This document shows, piece after piece, positions 1-7,597 of a stretch of DNA of 64,000 bases. The notes beneath the pieces were generated by a model, which did not search any database, had not been told where the DNA came from, and worked only from the letters and a program-made list of their open reading frames with translations. The stretch lies in the IMG/VR virus record IMGVR_UViG_3300023278_003531, positions 124,001 to 188,000 of that record; one strand, 5' to 3'. The DNA is from a virus. How positions within the stretch are numbered: position 1 is the first letter of the stretch; the number at the start of each line of letters is the position of its first letter. The position numbers were made by a program, and so were the translations under genes.

Positions 1-447
1 CGCTGTGCATACATTTCCCGCGATGACTTCCAGGCTTGGACAAGTATTTTTAAGATAACTTATGGTATTAATCATTAACTCAGAGTGTCCATGGGCTACG
101 TCCAATACTACGCCTTTTAAGTGATGCGCCTCGACAAATCTTTCTAATTCTTTAATACTCTCTTTACCTAAACCAGAACTTAAGAAACAGTTCGGAAAGT
201 CTGACAACCACTTTATCTTCTGAGCAGAATCTGAAAATCTGTGAAATAAAGGAATTCCTCCATTCCCCACAACGACATGTGCAAGCTCCGTACCTATAAC
301 AGTATCCATGTTTGCAGGAATTAAAGGCAGTTCTATTTTTGTATTCTTTGTAAGCCACGTAGTTAATTGGGGCTCGGCCCTGCTACCGACATTACTATAA
401 CGAGGTACTAAGCATACATCATCAAAAGTTAAACCTCTGCTTATCAT
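1..447 (-). CDS. IMP dehydrogenase / GMP reductase family enzyme (3' part beyond window)
   Basis: The first 149 codons are present; the frame is open to the left edge. The N-terminus GLTFDDVCLVPRYSNV, then PANMDTVIGTELA, LDVAHGHSELM and VIAGNVCTA match the TIM-barrel IMPDH/GMPR family. These enzymes make XMP from IMP or reduce GMP to IMP. The catalytic Cys loop lies beyond the edge, so the two cannot be told apart: PANMDTV is nearer GMP reductase, DVAHGHSE nearer IMPDH. The first 149 residues show no CBS insert. The ATG overlaps the stop of the LAGLIDADG gene upstream (ATGA). It fits a purine-supply role for phage DNA synthesis (inference). Confidence 0.85.
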   Translation of the reverse strand, partial: MISRGLTFDDVCLVPRYSNVGSRAEPQLTTWLTKNTKIELPLIPANMDTVIGTELAHVVVGNGGIPLFHRFSDSAQKIKWLSDFPNCFLSSGLGKESIKELERFVEAHHLKGVVLDVAHGHSELMINTISYLKNTCPSLEVIAGNVCTA

Positions 448-920
448 GATGTACCTCCGTGATTTAATTCGCTCATTTCCAAATAACAACTATCCCTCTT
501 CTCGGTGATTTCTTTAGGTAAAGTACTACCCTTTCCCCTCCCACCTTGAAACCGGGGAATCTTCATAAATCTATATGCTAGTTTTATCTGTTCTTTTTTA
601 GTTACACAATAAGGGAATAGCAACTCTAAAATCTCTAATGTTTTATGGCTACAAACTGACCAGCCATATACTATCTTTCCTTTGACTGTTCGTCTTTTTA
701 TTTCTAAACATTGCCCATCAAAAATCTCAGCAAGTTTTTCTATTGTGGGTTTGTGTGTCATTCTCACAGAAAGACGCAGTGTATAAGAAGGACTTCTTTC
801 CCGTCTAGTTTTTGTCTTAGCTCCAGGATAAACTTTACCAACACAATTTACCTTTTGAATGAAAATACTACCTTCTCCATCCACTATTCCCGCAGCCCAT
901 GCTAAATCTGTTTTCTTCAT
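444..920 (-). CDS. LAGLIDADG homing endonuclease, free-standing
   Basis: 158 aa. The N-terminal WAAGIVDGEGSIFI is a single LAGLIDADG helix (residues about 8-21), so the enzyme should act as a homodimer on DNA. The C-terminal half is basic (KEITEKRDSC, GGRGKG), as in the family. It sits directly upstream of, and overlaps by 4 nt, the IMPDH-family gene, the usual place for a mobile endonuclease next to a conserved target gene. No intron boundaries are visible, so I read it as intron-less. Confidence 0.85.
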   Translation of the reverse strand: MKKTDLAWAAGIVDGEGSIFIQKVNCVGKVYPGAKTKTRRERSPSYTLRLSVRMTHKPTIEKLAEIFDGQCLEIKRRTVKGKIVYGWSVCSHKTLEILELLFPYCVTKKEQIKLAYRFMKIPRFQGGRGKGSTLPKEITEKRDSCYLEMSELNHGGTS

Positions 921-987
921 AATAATTCCTTTTCTTGTGTCCCATGTTTTTATAGAGTCTGGGACTGAACCCTATCTCTGGAGGAGA

Positions 988-1146
988 TTACTCAGGTCTC
1001 TGCGATGACTCCTCAACACAAAGAACCAAGACCGCCTTAATTTCAATAACCTCTTTGCTTTTAAAGGGCAGCGGTGCTTCCTCAAAAAGCGCAGCGCTGG
1101 AAATGGTTCCTGCGCACGTAAGGGCGTGTTCGGTTTTTTCAACCAT
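988..1146 (-). CDS. small protein, 52 aa
   Basis: ATG with a strong SD (GGAGGTGTTT) 5' of it. It begins MVEKTEHALTCAG and ends EESSQRPE, with a short hydrophobic stretch VIEIKAVLVLCV near residue 35. The start overlaps the stop of the 35-aa ORF upstream. No recognised family. Supported only by the SD, coupling and protein-like composition. Confidence 0.5.
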   Translation of the reverse strand: MVEKTEHALTCAGTISSAALFEEAPLPFKSKEVIEIKAVLVLCVEESSQRPE

Positions 1147-1246
1147 AAACACCTCCATAGGTCTTAATTAGATACCCATCCTTCTGGATGTCTACGTCTG
1201 ACCTAAAGGACGTAGCCAAATCTAACTCCTTGTCTGATGGGAGCAT
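1139..1246 (-). CDS. small protein, 35 aa
   Basis: Short ORF (MLPSDKELDLATSF...GGVYG) with GAGGG before the ATG. Its stop overlaps the start of the following 52-aa ORF. No family recognised. The SD of the downstream gene lies inside its last codons, suggesting coupled translation. Confidence 0.4.
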   Translation of the reverse strand: MLPSDKELDLATSFRSDVDIQKDGYLIKTYGGVYG

Positions 1247-1272
1247 TCGCCCTCACCAGTTAAATAATAAGA

Positions 1273-1470
1273 CTAATCTCCCGTAACTTCAATGTTGATT
1301 CCACCGGAACCGTAAGGACCCTTCTTTTTTCTCTTCTTTTTCTTGTCCTCGATTGCGGTAAATCGTCTAGTCTTCTCAGACTCCTTAAAGTCCCGGTCTG
1401 CTTTCCAATCCTTAGCAAACTTCTCGCGATCTTTTTGATCGGCGGGAATATGTTGTCTATGCTCTACCAT
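1273..1470 (-). CDS. small basic protein, 65 aa
   Basis: Highly charged protein with a lysine/arginine run (DKKKKRKKKGPYG, residues 43-55), probably disordered and able to bind nucleic acid. The ATG overlaps the stop of the cupin gene by one base (TAATG). Function unknown. Confidence 0.7.
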   Translation of the reverse strand: MVEHRQHIPADQKDREKFAKDWKADRDFKESEKTRRFTAIEDKKKKRKKKGPYGSGGINIEVTGD

Positions 1471-1832
1471 TAAATCCTCCCATAGTTATCACGGATTCTT
1501 TCCATGTCCGACTCGTCGAAGTCACCAAAAGAAATCTCCATAAATCTAACGTCAAAGCCCTCATTAACATTCTTGACAGAATGCAAAGTGCCTCTTGGTA
1601 TCCAGATAGGGTATTCCCCTACAGCAACGTCTCGCATGAAGATAGTCTCATCACCTACTAGAGCTATAAGTCCCTGATCTAGTGCTATCCACATCTCATC
1701 TCTGTTAGTGTGTTTCTTATAGGACAATGAATGTCCTGCTTTCACTTTAATGATTTTTACAGTAGTTTTTTCGTTCTCACAAAACTTTACGAACTCACCC
1801 CAAGGTCTAGTGGAGACAGTGGGCTCTTCCAT
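1470..1832 (-). CDS. cupin, mannose-6-phosphate isomerase type II domain
   Basis: 120 aa, the size of the isolated C-terminal cupin of bifunctional ManC/AlgA. Seen: RPWGEF at the N-terminus, the metal-site region KAGHSLSYKKHTNRDEMW, PIWIPRGTLHSV, and the end DMERIRDNYGR, very close to the EEDIVRIEDDYGR ending of ManC. Family role: mannose-6-phosphate/fructose-6-phosphate interconversion or nucleotide-sugar binding. In a phage it may feed sugar modification of DNA or surface glycans (inference). Confidence 0.85.
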   Translation of the reverse strand: MEEPTVSTRPWGEFVKFCENEKTTVKIIKVKAGHSLSYKKHTNRDEMWIALDQGLIALVGDETIFMRDVAVGEYPIWIPRGTLHSVKNVNEGFDVRFMEISFGDFDESDMERIRDNYGRI

Positions 1833-1894
1833 ATTTAAACCCCCTATAAATATTATGAAACTTATTTTAGTAAAACTATATGGTATCTACTGTA

Positions 1895-3211
1895 TTACTC
1901 CATAGACGCAGCGAGAGTAAGTCCATTACTCACCGCGTGCAGTGGATCCGCTGCGTGCCTAACCTCTGAAATCTCGATAGGCATGTTCACCGCGCCCAGG
2001 GCCTGTTCGAACTTCTGAATGAAGCCTCGCGGTAGAGATGTACCTCCTGCCACTATAAGTGGGACAGGATCCCTGAACTTGGGTAGAGATGGAGAACTTG
2101 CTAGATCGTGTGCTATGTTCTCTAGGGTATATACTAGGAGGTTACCGTAATACACAGAGATCGCAGCTTGGATCTGATTTCCCGGCTCCGGATTCATAAG
2201 ATCTAGATCTGGGTGTTCCTTCTCCTGCTGGATAATGCTAGGAGTAAGGTTAGTTGCCGTGGCTGCCTGTTGATCTACCCAGTCCCCCGATCTAGAGGTA
2301 CTAAAGGTAACCACAGGATCACCTGCGGAAAGAACAGCCACGTTCATCATTCCCGCACCGCAAGATATTGCGATGCCTGTAAGTCCTTCGTCAAGCAACT
2401 CCGAATAAGCAAGAGCTTCCGCTTCATTCATCGGTTGGGCATCAAATCCTAAACTATCAATAAAAGACTTGATCATGTCCTGGTGAAAGAGTTGATCGAA
2501 TTCAGCATCAATGGGTTTGGCAGGGACAGAGAATACCAAAACCTCATTCTCGGTCTTAGGCTCGCCTACAATCCTCTTAATGAGTTCTTGTAGGATAGGA
2601 AATGCTTCACTTTCCTGGGGAGCTAAAACTCCACGATGCATGGGTCTCCGAGTGGTGATGTGTCTTTCGTTAGCCATTAGGAATGCATCTTCACCGATGA
2701 CATAAAAACCGTCGTCCTTTTCTATGTAGGGGGCTTTTCGATCATCTAACCCCTTCTTGAGAATGCTTCGATTGATCTTAGATTTCGGCTCTATTTTGAT
2801 AAAGCAATCTCGCATCTTCTTGAAACCAATCTTACCATCATTACCAAAGCGTCCGGCAACGAGGAAAGAGGTTCCGACATCAAGACCTACTCCGTTTGGA
2901 ACATCTTCATCAGGCATAATGAACTCCTTCTTCTTGAGAATTTCTCTCTTCTGAATATCTACAGGCGGTTGAAAGGTAGGTACTACTACCTCTTCTTCCT
3001 GTTCTTCCCCCTCCTGCATTGGAGGTGGAGCAGGTTTTTTCTTTGTATCTTTTTTGCGCCGTTTCTTTCCCACTTGCCGACGTACATCTTCCTTGTGACG
3101 TGTCCTTACGTTCCCGGAAGGAAGTTTAGACGCATCAATGGTTCGGATACCGTCTTTACCTGTCTTAACTACTCCCTTCGCCTCCAAATCCCGAACGCGT
3201 GGATCCGCCAT
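1895..3211 (-). CDS. actin-like ATPase (Hsp70/actin fold) with long charged N-terminal tail
   Basis: 438 aa. Residues 1-100 are low-complexity: a Lys/Arg-rich block, Pro, then a Glu-rich block. The ATPase core follows, with phosphate-1 motif GLDVGTSFLVAG (about residue 107), connector NEAEALAYSEL, phosphate-2 motif GIAISCGAGMMNVAVL (about 275) and adenosine motif PLIVAGGTSLPRGF (about 387). ParM/MreB-like proteins polymerise with ATP and can position DNA or virions. The basic tail could bind DNA or membrane (inference). Its 5' end overlaps the stop of the preceding gene (TAATG). It could instead be an Hsp70-type chaperone fragment, but no substrate-binding domain is present. Confidence 0.8.
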   Translation of the reverse strand: MADPRVRDLEAKGVVKTGKDGIRTIDASKLPSGNVRTRHKEDVRRQVGKKRRKKDTKKKPAPPPMQEGEEQEEEVVVPTFQPPVDIQKREILKKKEFIMPDEDVPNGVGLDVGTSFLVAGRFGNDGKIGFKKMRDCFIKIEPKSKINRSILKKGLDDRKAPYIEKDDGFYVIGEDAFLMANERHITTRRPMHRGVLAPQESEAFPILQELIKRIVGEPKTENEVLVFSVPAKPIDAEFDQLFHQDMIKSFIDSLGFDAQPMNEAEALAYSELLDEGLTGIAISCGAGMMNVAVLSAGDPVVTFSTSRSGDWVDQQAATATNLTPSIIQQEKEHPDLDLMNPEPGNQIQAAISVYYGNLLVYTLENIAHDLASSPSLPKFRDPVPLIVAGGTSLPRGFIQKFEQALGAVNMPIEISEVRHAADPLHAVSNGLTLAASME

Positions 3212-3741
3212 TACTTAGATCCCTTTATCTCCCGCAGGCGCCTCAACTTAGCGGCAGCATCTTCCTCCCCCTCAGACTCCTCCGCAAGTGTGTCTCCGTG
3301 ACTAATACTAACCTCAGAATCTTTATGAGCAATAGAGGTTAGGCTGGTGTGCTTCATACCAGGTCGAGACGTGGGTTTTACAAGACCTGTTCCCACCCCA
3401 CCACCTGAGGAATTGGATATAGAGGACACCACTTCTGTCAGCGCCTCCTTAAGCGCGATAGCAAGTGTATCTGCATCAATGCCATTAGACTCAGCGGGTC
3501 TCCCAAGCAATTCGTTCAACTCCAATGCGAGCTTAATTTGCTCGACCTGCTCGGCATCCGCTTCGTGAAGCCTACCCTCCTTAATAAGCTTGAGTAGATT
3601 CTCTCTGTTATACTTACGCCCTCTTTGTTCTTGGGCGGCTCTAGTTCGCCTTTCGGCATCTGCAACACCCGGCACTGTTTTATCTCCCTTCCAAAATGTC
3701 AAGAAGTTTATCACTCCCCGCGCTCTCGACCTCAGACTCAT
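3211..3741 (-). CDS. hypothetical protein, 176 aa
   Basis: Basic N-terminus, a helical middle (NRENLLKLIKEGRLHEADAEQVEQIKLALELNE), a Gly/Ser linker (SSGGGVGTG) and an acidic C-terminus. The ATG has a perfect SD (GGAGGT) although it lies 62 nt inside the holin-like gene, so the overlap is probably real. Directly upstream of the actin-like gene; a partner of it is possible but unproven. Confidence 0.7.
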   Translation of the reverse strand: MSLRSRARGVINFLTFWKGDKTVPGVADAERRTRAAQEQRGRKYNRENLLKLIKEGRLHEADAEQVEQIKLALELNELLGRPAESNGIDADTLAIALKEALTEVVSSISNSSGGGVGTGLVKPTSRPGMKHTSLTSIAHKDSEVSISHGDTLAEESEGEEDAAAKLRRLREIKGSK

Positions 3742-4123
3742 GATTACCTCCGCTACCCGAACCGTTTTCCAGCTTTACAATATGTGATTTCATTTCTGCT
3801 ATTTCTCCAGCATGCTTGTTCACTCTCTTCTTATTACCAGAAAATAAATCATAAGACTTGGAAGCCGTCATATAAGTAGCGACCGCAATGAGTAATTGAC
3901 TCATCCCAAACTTCCCCACCTCCACAACATTCCCATCTAAAACTTCGAGGATCTCCAGTTCCGGGGTATGCCAAAACCACCACAGAGGGCAAACGACTAA
4001 CGCAACGACAAAAGACACAACATCAGCCTTATACCTGAAGGAGAAGTTCTTCTTCAAGAGCTGAGTTATGAATATGATTATCGGAACCGCTGCTGCGTTG
4101 CCTAAGAGGGCAAACTCCTCCAA
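3680..4123 (-). CDS. holin-like membrane protein
   Basis: 147 aa with three predicted membrane segments (about residues 8-24 AAAVPIIIFITQLL, 35-52 SFVVALVVCPLWWFW, 73-90 MSQLLIAVATYMTA). A charged, Gly/Ser-rich cytoplasmic tail follows (KLENGSGSGGNHESEVES). Size and topology fit phage holins, which form the inner-membrane lesion at lysis. No endolysin is adjacent, so this is topology-based only. Confidence 0.55.
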   Translation of the reverse strand: MEEFALLGNAAAVPIIIFITQLLKKNFSFRYKADVVSFVVALVVCPLWWFWHTPELEILEVLDGNVVEVGKFGMSQLLIAVATYMTASKSYDLFSGNKKRVNKHAGEIAEMKSHIVKLENGSGSGGNHESEVESAGSDKLLDILEGR

Positions 4124-4133
4124 AGGCTACCTC

Positions 4134-4667
4134 CTAATATAATCCTCCAAGCACGTCATGTGCTACTTGCTGAGAATTCATCTTATCTCTCAGAACATGG
4201 CTGTGGTCATCTACGTATTCCAACAGAGCTTCGAAATCCGCGAATATCTGAGTAGTTTCACCGATCAACCACGTCGGTATATCCTTTAGGGTAAAATCGG
4301 TTACCAGATACACTGGGCGACCTTCGCGGAAAGATTCCCACGCTTCAGAGATGGTACCCGCACCCCGCTGGACGGACTCATCGTAATATACGATAATGGC
4401 GTCGGACATCTGGATCGCATACATGTCCTTTCGGAACAGTACTTTCCGCACCAGACTTCTTACCTCATCCAACTTTCCATCACACTTCAGTTGGGTTAGG
4501 CGTGTTTGGATTGGGACGTCGTGGTCGAGTTCCTCTTCGACAATCTCAAGCTTAACAGGGTTAATCGCCTCGTGCCGTCTATTTTCGAGTTCCTGTGTAA
4601 CCCACTCTCTCCAACCCATTCCCAAATTCTTCTTGTACTCCATGCCTCCTGATAAATAAAATATCAT
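4134..4667 (-). CDS. nucleoside 2-deoxyribosyltransferase-like protein
   Basis: 177 aa Rossmann-like protein. FYLSGGMEYKKNLGMGWREWV at the N-terminus, SDAIIVYYDESVQRGAGTISE (the GTxxE region carrying the catalytic Glu of the family) and RPVYLVTDF resemble the nucleoside 2-deoxyribosyltransferase superfamily, which exchanges or hydrolyses the base of deoxynucleosides or their phosphates. It overlaps the nucleotidase gene by 4 nt, consistent with a nucleotide salvage operon. Confidence 0.7.
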   Translation of the reverse strand: MIFYLSGGMEYKKNLGMGWREWVTQELENRRHEAINPVKLEIVEEELDHDVPIQTRLTQLKCDGKLDEVRSLVRKVLFRKDMYAIQMSDAIIVYYDESVQRGAGTISEAWESFREGRPVYLVTDFTLKDIPTWLIGETTQIFADFEALLEYVDDHSHVLRDKMNSQQVAHDVLGGLY

Positions 4668-5272
4668 GCGTAATACTCCTTAGCAACCTCCACCATCTCT
4701 CTCCAGTTATAGACACGGGTGAGTCTGCCTTTGTTGTCCTCAAGTTCGTGAGGATCTGTGGACAGGTGTTGATTCCAAGGTTGATCCCTCATAATAACAT
4801 CAATACCTGCATTTACTAAATTTGTTATTTGCCAAACCTCGTCTTCGATCATGACTTGGATTCCAGATAACTTACAGAATTCAGCCTTATCCGAAACGTG
4901 GAATATGTCGTCATAATAAGCGGTGTTTTTATTTAACCACTTGCGGGTATCTTCCATAATAACAGGATGATTTTCACGAGCGGTGACAAAGTAAATCTTT
5001 ATATCCGGCCCAAGTTGTTTTTTAAGATCCCGAGTGAGAAGACTATTATCTTCTTCAAGTGGGGGAATCTTGGCAAACAACCGGTTTTCAATATAAAGAG
5101 TCTTGCGCATATCCTTTGGACGGGTTTCTCTAGTTAATCCGAAGACCTCTTCAATATGATATGCTTCTATTTCATAATCTGGTTCTAACCCGTAGTGTTC
5201 TTTGAGTGCGGGAATTGCACCTGCCATATAGTCCGCCACACAACCATCGCAATCGATTCCAATTTTTTTCAA
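4664..5272 (-). CDS. 5'(3')-deoxyribonucleotidase-like HAD hydrolase
   Basis: 202 aa. Motif I GIDCDGCVADY (DxD nucleophile and acid), motif II threonine in IYFVTARENHP, and a late Asp pair IEDEVWQI match the NT5C-type 5'-nucleotidase group of the HAD superfamily, which dephosphorylates dNMPs. It follows other nucleotide-metabolism genes in the same operon. A related HAD phosphatase specificity cannot be excluded. Confidence 0.8.
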   Translation of the reverse strand: MKKIGIDCDGCVADYMAGAIPALKEHYGLEPDYEIEAYHIEEVFGLTRETRPKDMRKTLYIENRLFAKIPPLEEDNSLLTRDLKKQLGPDIKIYFVTARENHPVIMEDTRKWLNKNTAYYDDIFHVSDKAEFCKLSGIQVMIEDEVWQITNLVNAGIDVIMRDQPWNQHLSTDPHELEDNKGRLTRVYNWREMVEVAKEYYA

Positions 5273-5286
5273 TTATCCATCCTTAT

Positions 5287-5529
5287 CTAGTAGAAATCTG
5301 CGTCTTCTGGTTCATTCCCATAACCTAGCTCATATGCCTCGTCAATATCCAGATACATATGGGTGGGCCAGAAAGAAATACGTCTTCGGGTTTTGGGATA
5401 CCAGTCCTTACTATACTTACACTTGGGAAACTGATCACACCCCACGAAGAGCGCACCGCTTGCTTTATTTGTTCTTTTTACGGTGGCTCCCTCGTTGCAG
5501 TGGGGACAGCTTTGTCCTGTCTTCTTCAT
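5287..5529 (-). CDS. topoisomerase-type C4 zinc-finger protein
   Basis: 80 aa. CPHCNEGATVKRTNKASG...FVGCDQFPKC is the C4 zinc ribbon found as repeats at the C-terminus of bacterial topoisomerase I, here alone. It probably binds single-stranded DNA (family knowledge). ATG at 5529 chosen for its spacing from GAGGAG; a GTG one codon earlier is also possible. Overlaps the previous gene by 65 nt. Confidence 0.75.
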   Translation of the reverse strand: MKKTGQSCPHCNEGATVKRTNKASGALFVGCDQFPKCKYSKDWYPKTRRRISFWPTHMYLDIDEAYELGYGNEPEDADFY

Positions 5530-5749
5530 CACTCGGCTCCTCTTCTAATGAACCAAAATAACTTGTAAGCCATTCATTTACGCCGTGAATCTTATCGGGA
5601 ACCACGTCAGTGATTATACGCCATTGCTTATACTCTTTATTGACGTAGGCTATTACCAACTCTTCGTCCCAGATGAAGGAGAGTTTATTCTCGTCTCTCC
5701 ACTCCAGGCTCCTTTCAGCAATAATACGATTTAATTCCCGGGAAGTCAA
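5465..5749 (-). CDS. hypothetical protein, 94 aa
   Basis: Begins MTSRELNRIIAERSLEWRDEN and ends in a basic tail SHRKKNK. The centre (KQWRIITDVVPDKI...WLTSYFGSLEEE) is typical of short phage proteins of unknown function. ATG overlaps the preceding stop by 4 nt. Confidence 0.7.
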   Translation of the reverse strand: MTSRELNRIIAERSLEWRDENKLSFIWDEELVIAYVNKEYKQWRIITDVVPDKIHGVNEWLTSYFGSLEEEPSDEEDRTKLSPLQRGSHRKKNK

Positions 5750-6060
5750 TTAATTTGTGCCCACCGAAGAGCAATTTCCCTCTTTTCCACCAAAGAGGTT
5801 GATGCCTTTATAACATCTCCTACATTGTCGGGAAGCTGGTTATTGATCTTCAGGTACTTTAGTAATGCGTAATCTATTAGAGCATCTATCTCAAGGGCGT
5901 CCGGAGCATCTGGATCACCAGCAATACCACTCATAAGTCGAAGTTTTATGTCCCGGTACTTACTAGATGCGGTAGCCAGCATAAGACCGAAAGAATCCAG
6001 ATCCTTCAATTTGGAACCCTTCGCTTGTAGAAAATATCGAGCCTTAGTAATATCATTCAT
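5746..6060 (-). CDS. hypothetical protein, 104 aa
   Basis: All-helical protein with no recognised domain (MNDITKARYFLQAKGSKLKD...EKREIALRWAQIN). A TTGATA-17-TATAAT promoter lies immediately upstream; the predicted transcription start would be at or just after the ATG, so the message could be nearly leaderless. No clear SD precedes the ATG. Confidence 0.65.
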   Translation of the reverse strand: MNDITKARYFLQAKGSKLKDLDSFGLMLATASSKYRDIKLRLMSGIAGDPDAPDALEIDALIDYALLKYLKINNQLPDNVGDVIKASTSLVEKREIALRWAQIN

Positions 6061-6064
6061 TTCA

Positions 6065-6093
6065 ATTATACCTCATATATGTATTTTTATCAA
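6065..6093 (-). promoter_or_regulatory. sigma70-type promoter
   Basis: Minus strand: TTGATA (6093-6088), 17-nt spacer, TATAAT (6070-6065). It overlaps the end of the HolA-like gene and points at the 104-aa gene. Pattern match only. Confidence 0.55.
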
Positions 6094-6827
6094 GGCGTGC
6101 AAATTTTTATTAGCGACATCTGCAATAACATCTTCTCATCATACTGCCAAGTCCTAATGAGACGGTCTAGCTTCTGCATCTCTTGCAGGGCGTTGTCTAT
6201 ATCCTCACCCGACCACTCTCTGAGGGCAGGCATGGTCTTCTTGACACGATAGACGTGCTGCTTGATTTCCCTAGCGATAACTTCCGCTGAGCTTCCCTGG
6301 TGCTGCTTGATCTTCTTCAATAGAAGGATATGACCCGAGAGCAGCGAGAATAAAGCCAAAGGATTATAATCATTGGCAAACAGAAGATTACTCTGTTGGA
6401 TGACCCGCGCCGCATTCTTAAAGTTCAAAGAATCCAGCAGGTCAAATGGTTTTATCTCTGGCTTATTTAGTTCCTTAACGATGAAGTTCTTCTTTACTAA
6501 CTTACCCAGTCTCGTAGTCTTGTTCCAGGACTTGGATATTAGGATAAGAGCGTTGGTAGGTATCGGGTTCTCTAATAGAGAAGATGCCAGTTCTTCTATC
6601 TGTCCAAACTTAGTATCTGCATTTCTGATCACGATAACTTTTGAATCGGCGAAAAGATCATTTGCATTATATTCAGTAGTTAGATTACCAATACGTATAT
6701 CATCTATAGCGGCATCGTAACGCAGCCAAGACGCGGACGCATACTGCTTCTCTAGATCAGGAAGATACTTCTTCTCAATCATATCTGCATCGTCTCCATA
6801 GACGAAGTAGAATCCTTTTACTGGCAT
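6090..6827 (-). CDS. holA: DNA polymerase III delta subunit-like clamp-loader protein
   Basis: 245 aa; E. coli delta is about 343 aa. GFYFVYGDDADMIEKKYL at the start, the strand KVIVIRNADTKFG, NALILISKSWNKTTRLGKLVKK and the C-terminal helical collar part (ALFSLLSGHILLLKKIKQH...IDNALQEMQKLDRLIRT) follow the delta layout. Delta opens the sliding clamp together with DnaX. It lies about 1.5 kb downstream of a DnaX-like gene in the same operon, which supports the call. Confidence 0.8.
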   Translation of the reverse strand: MPVKGFYFVYGDDADMIEKKYLPDLEKQYASASWLRYDAAIDDIRIGNLTTEYNANDLFADSKVIVIRNADTKFGQIEELASSLLENPIPTNALILISKSWNKTTRLGKLVKKNFIVKELNKPEIKPFDLLDSLNFKNAARVIQQSNLLFANDYNPLALFSLLSGHILLLKKIKQHQGSSAEVIAREIKQHVYRVKKTMPALREWSGEDIDNALQEMQKLDRLIRTWQYDEKMLLQMSLIKICTP

Positions 6828-7168
6828 ATATGTCCTTGTTCTACAATATAACGCACAGAGACCAAACTTTCTGCAACATCGTGAAGTGCCCGTACTTTAT
6901 CCCCAATGTACTGCTCGCATTCATTTATATCAAATCTGATAGGAGCTGCTGTGGAGATAAAGGGCGGATCATACAACCCATCCGCGGTTGTAACATATAT
7001 TTTTTCGAAGAATTTATTGAGTTCAAAAATATCTTTGTTTAGCTTCCGTATATAAGCATACGCTGCCGTCTTATCTCTCATAGAAAACTCTTCATATTTT
7101 CTCAACACCCCTGCAATCTTCTGATGGATTCTATGAATGTCCTGTACGTCATGTACTGCTTGTAACAT
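6818..7168 (-). CDS. hypothetical protein, 116 aa
   Basis: Helical protein (DIHRIHQKIAGVLRKYEEF, KLNKDIFELNKFFEKIY) with no recognised domain. Overlaps the HolA-like start by 10 nt, so the two are probably translated together. SD GGAG before the ATG. Confidence 0.7.
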   Translation of the reverse strand: MLQAVHDVQDIHRIHQKIAGVLRKYEEFSMRDKTAAYAYIRKLNKDIFELNKFFEKIYVTTADGLYDPPFISTAAPIRFDINECEQYIGDKVRALHDVAESLVSVRYIVEQGHICQ

Positions 7169-7219
7169 AATAAACTCCTCATTCTCCCCTAAAAGACAGA
7201 CGTGTGTGAAAAAAAATTA

Positions 7220-7597
7220 CTATAAGCTTTCTTTAAACTGGAAAGTTCCTAGTACCTCAAGTCGATCACTGAATATTTTGACAGCCTTACGAAATAACCT
7301 CTCAACAGCATCTGCATTTTCAAAAGTAAGATTCGCGTATTCCACTATTTGAGACTCTCTATTACGACTAAAGTCTGAAAATTTCAAAGCTCTCTTTTTG
7401 ATTACACCAGGACGCTCGATTTTTTCTCTTATCTGGAAAATTTCCAGATAGAACTCGTATCCAAACTGTATGTGCTCTTCAATGATTTTATGTTCTTCAT
7501 CTGTGACGTCCAAACTTAAGTTTATGGAATACAATCGTCGCAGATCCGACTCCAGATCTCTATTACGTGTATAACTCTTTTTAATGTTAATTTTCAT
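7220..7597 (-). CDS. hypothetical protein, 125 aa
   Basis: Helix-rich, charged protein (RNRDLESDLRRLYSINLSLDV...IVEYANLTFENADAVERLFRKAV). No family recognised. Overlaps the HNH endonuclease stop by 4 nt. Confidence 0.7.
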   Translation of the reverse strand: MKINIKKSYTRNRDLESDLRRLYSINLSLDVTDEEHKIIEEHIQFGYEFYLEIFQIREKIERPGVIKKRALKFSDFSRNRESQIVEYANLTFENADAVERLFRKAVKIFSDRLEVLGTFQFKESL

